12,384 nucleotides of DNA from JBBDWZ01 sp050732575 (GTDB taxonomy: Bacteria; Gemmatimonadota; Gemmatimonadetes; Longimicrobiales; RSA9), in the NCBI GenBank assembly GCA_050732575.1, contig JBOHRF010000137.1, forward strand, positions 1-12,384. The letters run 5' to 3'. A model generated the notes under the pieces. It saw only the letters and a list, made by a program, of their open reading frames with translations, searched no databases and had not been told where the DNA came from. This document shows, in pieces, positions 7,096 through 12,384 of the stretch (position 1 is the stretch's first letter; each line of letters starts with the position of its first letter). Both the position numbers and the translations under genes were made by a program.

Positions 7096-9264
7096 TTAGC
7101 TCCCCGGCCGGTACTCCCGCTCGATGTGTCCCTGCAGCTGCGAGCGGTAGAAGTATACGGGCCGCAAGTTGCCCGTACTGTAACGCTGTGCCTGGTCGTT
7201 GAAGTGCTTCGATGCTGGATTGCCACTCTGACCACCGGCCGTCACGGCCATGGCGCGCACGCTGTCACCGAACTCGACCACGGCCACAAAGCTGTTGCCG
7301 CTCGTGCCGTACAGCTTCTTTGAGCCCCGGAAGGAGCGCGCGCCGAACGATGCCAGCGAGCCCCAGCGCGCGGATGTAAACGCGACCGCTATGCTCGGTC
7401 CCGCATCGCTGAACGGTTGCACAATGTCGCCCGTTAGCCGCTGGAACCGGTTGACTTCGCCCCAGGGAGTCTTCCAGGAGCCGAAGTCGGTAGCCAGCCT
7501 GGTGCTGGCGGCATCGAGTGCTTGCAGCTTCAGCTGGGCAGATACTCGCCGTGCCAGGAACTCGTCGTTGGTCATACCGGCGGCGCGTGCATCATTGTTG
7601 GAAAAGTGGCGGGCGGCTTCATCGGCCCAGGCAATGGCAAGCGTGGTAGGAATCGATGCGGCCGACCAGCGCAGGTCCCAGCCGCGCAACACACCGATCT
7701 GCTCGGACAATTTTGCCTTCAATGGATTGCTGGCAGGTGTTTCATCATAAGCACGCAGCAGGGCAGGGATGAGCTCCGTGAATGCGGTCAAATAGCTGTC
7801 ATAGGCCGCGGCTTGGAGCCCCTGCAGCGTGAAGTCCCTGCGATTCTCCAGTACACGAATGGCGTGGATGCCGCGCGCGTTTTCGCTGCCATTGTCCACG
7901 TACGCTGCGTACTCCGCTTTCTTCGGGCTGTTGGCGCCCGCGGCCGACCAGGGCGAGTTGTTGGTGTTGTACAGCCAGCCGGTCGCCGGATTCAGCACGT
8001 GCGGGCTCTCAGCGATCGATAACAGCGCGCCCCACTCGGTGGCCGGAATACTGCCATCGACCGGACGCGTCCAGTCGAACTGCGGATCCCGCCGGGGGAT
8101 GAAATTGGCGTGGAAATACGCGATGTTGCCTTCCGCATCGGCAAATATGGTGTTGTTCGATGAGTTGGTGTGCAGCTCCATGGTCTGGCGGAACTCGCGG
8201 TAGTTGCGCGCTTTGGTACGCGTGTAGGACTGCGTCAGCGCCTTTACCGGCTCCTGCATCAGCCGGATGCTCACCCATTTGCCATCGACGTTGCGCACCA
8301 CTGGACCGTGATGGGTGCCATAGACCGTGAATTCCTTGCGCGCTATGCCCGTTGCCGTCTTGTAGGGAATCGTGATGCGGCTCACGGTCACGGGCCGCTC
8401 TTCATTGCCGTAGCGATAGAAGTACTGGTTCCCCTTCTGCACGATGGTTTCCAGGTATTCGTCCATCTGATCGACGCTGCTGGATGTGTGCATCCAACCG
8501 GCGCGCTCGTTGAAGCCCTGGTAGATGAAGAACTGGCCCCAGGTCAGCGCGCCGTACGCGTTGAGGCCCTCTTCGCTCACCATCTGCGCTTCGGCGCGGA
8601 AGAAAAACGAGGTGTGCGGATTGATGAGCAGCAGTGCGCGCCTGGCCGTGGTATTGGCCGGCGCGATGGCGATGCCATTCGAGCCCGACGGTTCCCGGAA
8701 CGGATCCTCCGGCGGCTGGGGCGCGGCCGGCCGGTTACCGTAGAAGGCTTCCAACTGATTCAGGTTGATCGATTCGATATCGCCGCCGATGCTGCCTTCA
8801 CTGAAGCTCAGGGCCATCCACGGCTCGAAACGCGTGATGACCCGGGGCTTCACTTGCGGGTGTTTGGCCAGGTAGAAGTTCAAGCCATCGGCCCACGCCG
8901 TCATCAGCTTCTGCAACCACTCCGGGCTGGCCTGATATTTGGCCTTCATCGAATCTGGATGGATGAACAGCTTCATGCGCAGGTCGCGGTAGATGGCACT
9001 CTCGCCTTCCGCCTCGGCCAGCCGTCCCAGCGCGTTGATGAAATTGGTCTCCACTCGGTTGAAGTCGTCTTCGGCCTGGGCGTACATCAGGCCGAACACG
9101 ACATCGGCGTCGGTTTTTCCATAGACATGCGGGATGCCCCAGTCATCGCGGATGATGGTGACGTTCTGGGCCTGCCGTTCCCAGGCGGCCAGATCGGGAC
9201 GCGATCCCTGCGCGGACGCACTGGCGGCACAGGCAAACGTCAGGAAGAAAGCCAGTCTTTTCAT
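7096..9264 (-). CDS. Exported penicillin-acylase-type (S45) Ntn amidohydrolase
   Basis: 722 residues from the ATG at 9264. The N-terminus MKRLAFFLTFACAASASAQG is a signal peptide, probably cut after SASA (residue 18). An upstream extension of the frame would overlap the S9 gene and bury the signal, so it was rejected. The ribosome binding site is poor. Family features: VTIIRDDWGIPHVYG (35-49) near the alpha-chain start; YAQAEDDFNRVE (61-72); SGSNGIAIAP (193-202), in which Ser195 after Gly194 is the expected autocatalytic cleavage point and N-terminal nucleophile; LLLINPHTSF (211-220); HTNSSNNTIFADAEGN (365-380), holding the oxyanion Asn region; and TSGNSFVAVVEFGD near the C-terminus. Enzymes of this family split amides of beta-lactams, acyl-homoserine lactones, lipopeptides or other acyl compounds. 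The substrate here cannot be told. It lies 115 bp after the S9 gene, probably in the same transcript. Confidence 0.92.
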   Translation of the reverse strand: MKRLAFFLTFACAASASAQGSRPDLAAWERQAQNVTIIRDDWGIPHVYGKTDADVVFGLMYAQAEDDFNRVETNFINALGRLAEAEGESAIYRDLRMKLFIHPDSMKAKYQASPEWLQKLMTAWADGLNFYLAKHPQVKPRVITRFEPWMALSFSEGSIGGDIESINLNQLEAFYGNRPAAPQPPEDPFREPSGSNGIAIAPANTTARRALLLINPHTSFFFRAEAQMVSEEGLNAYGALTWGQFFIYQGFNERAGWMHTSSSVDQMDEYLETIVQKGNQYFYRYGNEERPVTVSRITIPYKTATGIARKEFTVYGTHHGPVVRNVDGKWVSIRLMQEPVKALTQSYTRTKARNYREFRQTMELHTNSSNNTIFADAEGNIAYFHANFIPRRDPQFDWTRPVDGSIPATEWGALLSIAESPHVLNPATGWLYNTNNSPWSAAGANSPKKAEYAAYVDNGSENARGIHAIRVLENRRDFTLQGLQAAAYDSYLTAFTELIPALLRAYDETPASNPLKAKLSEQIGVLRGWDLRWSAASIPTTLAIAWADEAARHFSNNDARAAGMTNDEFLARRVSAQLKLQALDAASTRLATDFGSWKTPWGEVNRFQRLTGDIVQPFSDAGPSIAVAFTSARWGSLASFGARSFRGSKKLYGTSGNSFVAVVEFGDSVRAMAVTAGGQSGNPASKHFNDQAQRYSTGNLRPVYFYRSQLQGHIEREYRPGS

Positions 9265-9379
9265 GGTCGAGCCCAGGGAAAAAGGGGAGGCCGTATCATG
9301 AGCCGTTCCCGCCTGTGTACGCAAGCTGACTTGTCGCTTCAGTTCGGCGTTCGCGTTACCGGGTCGCCGCCTTGAGTCC

Positions 9380-11767
9380 TCAACTGCCCACGCGCGGCCG
9401 GTTAGGCGCGCCGATGTGCCGGTCGAACAGCTCCAGGATGCGGCGGTACTCATCGGTCCACGATGTGGGCACCACGAAGCCGTGATCCTCGATGGGATAC
9501 ACGGCCATCTCCCAGCCGGTCTTGCCCAACTCGATCAAGCGCTGCGACAGACGCACCACATCGGAAAAGTGCACGTTGGTGTCCACCATGCCGTGCGCAA
9601 TCAACAGCGGATCCTCGAGGCCTTCGGCAAAATAGATGGGTGAGGAGCGGCGGTACGCGAGTGTGTCGTTGTGCGGCAGGTTCAGGATGCGGCCCGTATA
9701 GCCGTGGTTGTAGTGCGCCCAATCCGTGACGGAACGTAACGCTGCACCGGCGCCAAAACTCTTGGGTTCCGTGAACAGTGCCATGAGCGTGATGAAGCCG
9801 CCATACGATCCGCCGTAAATGCCCACGCGCTCTGGATCGATGTTGAACCGCTCACGCAGGTAACGAGAGCCATCCACCTGGTCGGTCAGATCTTTGCCAC
9901 CCATGTGCCGGTAGATGGCGGTGCGCCAGTCGCGGCCGTACCCCGCAGAGCCGCGATAGTCGATGTCCAGCACCACGTAGCCGCGCGCGGCCAGCAAGTG
10001 GTGGAACATGTATTCGCGATAATAAGTGGACCACCAGTTGTGCACGTTCTGCAAATAACCTGCACCATGCACGAAGATGACGGCAGCACCATTGGGCGAT
10101 GCACCCACATCCTGTGGCTTGTACACACGGGCCGGCACTTCAACGTTGTCACGCGCGCGGATGCGCACGATCTCGGGCGCAGTCCAGCCGTATGAGCGCC
10201 ACGCGGCAGTCGGTGATGTGGTCACGCGCCGTGCATCTGCACCCGCGCTGTTATCCGCCAGATAGAGCTCGGGTGGCTGGTTCGCGAACGAGTGGACCAG
10301 GGCGAGCCGCCGGCCATCGGGTGAAGGTGTTACGTCCTGGCGGCCCGGCATGGTCGTAATCTTCGTACGGCCCGTGCCATCCAGACTCATGTGGTAGAAG
10401 TGGACCTCATGCGGTGAGCCTTCATTGGTCTGCAGGTAGAAGCGATCACGCGCCGCGGAAATCTCGACCGACTGCACTTCCCAGCGACCGCTGGTCAGCT
10501 GGCGGACGTTCGAGCCATCGGGTGCAGCGGTGTAGAGGTGAGCAAAACCATCGCGCTCGCTCACGAAGTACACGGACTTGCCATCGGGCAGCCAACCCGC
10601 GCACCCGCCAAAAAACGGACACGGTCCGGCCACCCACGCTTCATCGCGCAGATGCGTGACCAGTGACAACTTGCCGGTGGCTGCATCCATGCTCCACAGC
10701 CAGGCCTCCTTGAAGTCATCACTGCTGGCTGTGATCAAGCCTGCGGTTCCGCTCGAGTTCCAGCTCAGGAAACGTGCGCCGACCAGCGCAATTTTGCGTG
10801 TGGTATCGGGCCGCGCCGCCGCCAGGTCTACCCAGTGCACCTGGCCGCCGGAAAGCGCCAGCACTCCGATGCGGCCACCGGCATTCTGCTGGTCTCCCAC
10901 TTTGGTGCGCACTTCGCGCGTTTCCGTGTAACCGGACTCGGTGATCCAATCGGGAATCACAACGCGCCGAGTTGTATTCGCAACGGTGCGCGTGGTTGTG
11001 AGTAGTGCGTAACTGCCTGCGGGCTCGATGTCGATGGCGCTGATCCGCTCATCCCGATCGAGATAAAGCGGCTTGAGCGGCTCCGCGTCGCGCAGCGCCT
11101 TTGCCCTGGCCTCGTTGCGTTCGCGATTCGCGATTTGGGTGCGGACGTGCTCGAAGAGCGACTTCTGTTGATCCGTAAGAAAACCGCGCTGCCCGGCCGC
11201 AACTCTCGGTTCCGCGGGCGCTGGACCCGTGCGCACGTCCGTCACTTGACGCAGGGAACCACCGTTCAGTGGCAGCTGAAAAACATTGCTTTCGTCAATG
11301 AAGTAGAGGGCCGTGCCCGCTCGGTTGAAAACCGGACTCGCTTCCGCGGCGCGCGTGCTCGTGAGCTGGCGCACGGCCAGTATGCGACGGTCGATCAGAT
11401 AGAGGTCGCCCCGGTAGGCGACGGCACGCCAGCGTGCGTCGGTGGAACGTGGGCCCGGTGCAGTCAGCACGCCCAGCGAATCAGCCGCGGCATCCGCCAG
11501 CTTCTCAGGTGTGCCGCCCTGCGCACGCACGCGATACTGCGCGGCCGCCTCGTGCCAGGGCGAACCGCCCGGCTTCCAGCGGAAGTAGACCCAAACGCCA
11601 TCATCAGTCCACTGCACATTGGAAGGCGGCTCGCCCACGTGCTCGGGACCACGCATGATGTTGGCAACGCTCAACTCGAACGTGCCGGAGGCGGGCGCCT
11701 GAGCGGCTGCGCGCGCGGCCGGGCAGGCCAGAACGAACACGCCACAAAACAGCATCGTGAAGCGCAT
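9380..11767 (-). CDS. Exported S9-family serine peptidase (DPP-IV / prolyl-oligopeptidase type)
   Basis: 795 residues from the ATG at 11767, preceded by AAGGA seven bases upstream. The N-terminus MRFTMLFCGVFVLACPAARA then AAQAP is a signal peptide; Cys15 in VLAC is a poor lipobox, so cleavage after AAA/AQA by signal peptidase I is more likely. Residues about 30-520 form the propeller that gates substrates, with recognisable strands such as SLRQVTDVRTGP, GWLPDGKSVYFVSERDGFAHLYTA and PSPDGRRLALVHS. The alpha/beta-hydrolase domain (about 535-795) holds VIFVHGAGY, the nucleophile elbow GIYGGSYGG (Ser654), HGMVDTNVHF (Asp729) and IEDHGF (His762): a complete catalytic triad. The fold predicts release of dipeptides or short peptides, often after Pro. 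The Glu-Glu motif that anchors the peptide N-terminus in true DPP-IV could not be identified, so the exact specificity is open. It is the first gene of the cluster. Confidence 0.93.
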   Translation of the reverse strand: MRFTMLFCGVFVLACPAARAAAQAPASGTFELSVANIMRGPEHVGEPPSNVQWTDDGVWVYFRWKPGGSPWHEAAAQYRVRAQGGTPEKLADAAADSLGVLTAPGPRSTDARWRAVAYRGDLYLIDRRILAVRQLTSTRAAEASPVFNRAGTALYFIDESNVFQLPLNGGSLRQVTDVRTGPAPAEPRVAAGQRGFLTDQQKSLFEHVRTQIANRERNEARAKALRDAEPLKPLYLDRDERISAIDIEPAGSYALLTTTRTVANTTRRVVIPDWITESGYTETREVRTKVGDQQNAGGRIGVLALSGGQVHWVDLAAARPDTTRKIALVGARFLSWNSSGTAGLITASSDDFKEAWLWSMDAATGKLSLVTHLRDEAWVAGPCPFFGGCAGWLPDGKSVYFVSERDGFAHLYTAAPDGSNVRQLTSGRWEVQSVEISAARDRFYLQTNEGSPHEVHFYHMSLDGTGRTKITTMPGRQDVTPSPDGRRLALVHSFANQPPELYLADNSAGADARRVTTSPTAAWRSYGWTAPEIVRIRARDNVEVPARVYKPQDVGASPNGAAVIFVHGAGYLQNVHNWWSTYYREYMFHHLLAARGYVVLDIDYRGSAGYGRDWRTAIYRHMGGKDLTDQVDGSRYLRERFNIDPERVGIYGGSYGGFITLMALFTEPKSFGAGAALRSVTDWAHYNHGYTGRILNLPHNDTLAYRRSSPIYFAEGLEDPLLIAHGMVDTNVHFSDVVRLSQRLIELGKTGWEMAVYPIEDHGFVVPTSWTDEYRRILELFDRHIGAPNRPRVGS

Positions 11768-11812
11768 GCTGCAATCCTTTCTCTGTGTCGATGCGCTTAA
11801 CGTGCTGCCTTG

Positions 11813-11822
11813 CTGGTCCGGC
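11813..11822 (+). promoter_or_regulatory. CTGGTCCGGC motif, proximal copy upstream of the S9 gene
   Basis: CTGGTCCGGC lies 46-55 bases before the S9 start codon and is repeated as its perfect inverse GCCGGACCAG at 11911-11920. The core CTGGTCCG recurs only at 251-258 (inverted) and 365-372, again upstream of an exported-protein gene. It resembles the CTGGTCCGAC half of FadR/GntR-type operators. The regulatory role is inferred. Confidence 0.35.
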
Positions 11823-11910
11823 GCACAAGCCGCGGTGCACAACCGGCTTCCGTGCCGGGCAAACGTCAGAAATGGGGAGGGGGGGCGATCCTATTTCATT
11901 TACCGACAGT

Positions 11911-11920
11911 GCCGGACCAG
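11911..11920 (-). promoter_or_regulatory. CTGGTCCGGC motif, distal copy upstream of the S9 gene
   Basis: This is the minus-strand copy ACTGGTCCGGC, 144-153 bases before the S9 start codon, at the edge of an AT-rich tract (about 11920-11975). A weak -10-like TAGGAT lies at 11888-11893 on the minus strand, so the two inverted motifs would flank a promoter. No good -35 box is visible, so promoter placement is tentative. Confidence 0.35.
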
Positions 11921-11938
11921 TCTACCTTTTCTCAATTA

Positions 11939-11949
11939 GTTAAGTTAAC
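11939..11949. promoter_or_regulatory. AT-rich palindrome GTTAA-G-TTAAC
   Basis: An 11-base perfect palindrome with one central base inside the AT-rich tract between the S9 gene and the group II intron. It stands out against the high-GC surroundings and could be a protein binding site or part of an upstream promoter element. No regulator can be assigned. Confidence 0.25.
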
Positions 11950-11992
11950 AGAAAAAATCATCCCCAAATCTCCGCCGTTATCCCCACATCCC

Positions 11993-12384
11993 GTGCGCCG
12001 GCCAAAGCCGGCGAGGTGTTATAGATGAAAGTTCTAGACGGTGAAGGCCTAACGAACACACCTCGTACGGAAGCCGGGAGGTCCCATGGTTGTCTGTTGG
12101 CGGCAGGGCAGACCGCGCCGGGAACCCGATAGGGGCACGCCGGTGATGCACGATCATGGGAAGTCGGACAGCCCCGTAGTACCGGGGAAGGCGCAGAACA
12201 AAGTCGAGGAACCGACGGCGGATGCGCTGGAGGGAAGGGAGCTGGCCAAGGAGAATCCGCGCGAGCAAAACGCAGAGTGTTCATCCCGAAAGCGGACGGG
12301 CGGCAGCGGCCGCTCGGGGTTCCCGCGCTGGAAGATAAGGTGGTCCAGCGAGGCGTGGTCGAGGTGTTGAACGCCATCTACGAG
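11993..12384 (+). mobile_element. Group II intron, 5' portion (continues beyond the window)
   Basis: The element begins GTGCGCC at 11993, the usual GTGYG start of bacterial group II introns. It is followed by a perfect 7-bp hairpin (11996-12002 with 12007-12013, loop CAAA). A further pairing, GAGGTGT (12013-12019) with ACACCTC (12058-12064), encloses GATGAAAGTTC and GGTGAAGGCCTAACGA, which look like conserved domain I segments. The reverse-transcriptase frame starts after only about 150 bases, short for domains I-III, so part of the ribozyme may be missing or placed unusually. The presumed 5' exon ends ATCCCCACATCCC; no perfect EBS1 partner for its last six bases occurs in the visible intron. 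It is oriented opposite to the peptidase cluster and sits in its upstream region. Confidence 0.72.
12146..12384 (+). pseudogene. ltrA: Group II intron reverse transcriptase/maturase, internally deleted and frameshifted, 3' end off window
   Basis: From ATG 12146 the protein reads MHDHGKSDSPVVPGK, then LEGRELAKENPREQNA, a familiar N-terminus of one group of intron-encoded reverse transcriptases. Right after residue 43 the frame turns into CSSRKRT and loses similarity. In the frame starting at 12277 the sequence reads VFIPKADGRQRPLGVPALED and then VEVLNAIYE to the edge, which is the RT-1 region. In intact relatives about 95-100 residues (the RTQSR, LLHH and APGVDG segments) separate these two parts. 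Here they abut within roughly ten bases around 12272-12280. A deletion of about 290 bp, not a multiple of three, explains this. The reverse transcriptase is therefore very probably inactive, unless the window sequence has an assembly error. Confidence 0.75.

Noticed and set aside
8170..9375. Long open frame on the plus strand (401 codons) opposite the acylase gene
   Set aside because: It mirrors conserved acylase codons and contains no domain of its own.
9265..9453. Longer N-terminus for the acylase (63 extra codons)
   Set aside because: It would overlap the end of the S9 gene and place a clear signal peptide in the interior of the protein.

Overview
The window is high-GC bacterial DNA dominated by four long genes on the minus strand, all predicted to encode exported proteins. 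In transcription order they are: an S9 (DPP-IV/prolyl-oligopeptidase-type) serine peptidase, a penicillin-acylase-type (S45) Ntn hydrolase, a VPS10/sortilin-like BNR-repeat propeller protein, and a large M14-type carboxypeptidase homologue. Secreted peptidases and 'glycosyl hydrolase' propellers of these kinds, together with PD40/TolB-type protein-kinase tails, are abundant in Gemmatimonadota and also in Acidobacteriota. I infer one of these phyla, Gemmatimonadota first, but no marker gene is present to prove it.

Layout from left to right. Positions 1-138 (minus) hold the first 46 codons of another exported protein that runs off the window. Positions 139-632 carry no convincing gene but hold a 124-bp inverted-repeat structure (250-373) with an exact 11-bp tandem repeat inside it. 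Positions 633-851 (minus) are a decayed C-terminal remnant of a PD40/TolB-type protein, probably a Ser/Thr kinase. Positions 1050-11767 are the four-gene cluster: M14 homologue and propeller gene 16 bp apart (clearly co-transcribed), then a 276-bp gap, the acylase, a 115-bp gap, and the S9 peptidase. Positions 11768-11992 are the upstream control region of the cluster. From 11993 to the right edge, on the plus strand, is the 5' part of a group II intron whose reverse-transcriptase frame appears internally deleted and frameshifted.

Function, by inference: the S9 enzyme would cut short peptides from oligopeptides, the Ntn acylase would hydrolyse an amide bond of unknown substrate, and the propeller and M14-like proteins would act outside the cytoplasm on proteins or peptides. 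The M14 homologue has Asp where the first zinc-binding His of the HxxE motif is expected, so it may be inactive or altered in metal binding.

The least explained signal is the 8-mer CTGGTCCG. I find it four times, all in non-coding DNA: twice upstream of the left-edge gene and twice upstream of the S9 gene, each time as an inverted pair roughly 100 bp apart. It resembles a GntR-family (FadR-like) half-site and could be a shared operator. I saw no CRISPR array, toxin-antitoxin pair, tRNA or rRNA, and no clear new defence system.
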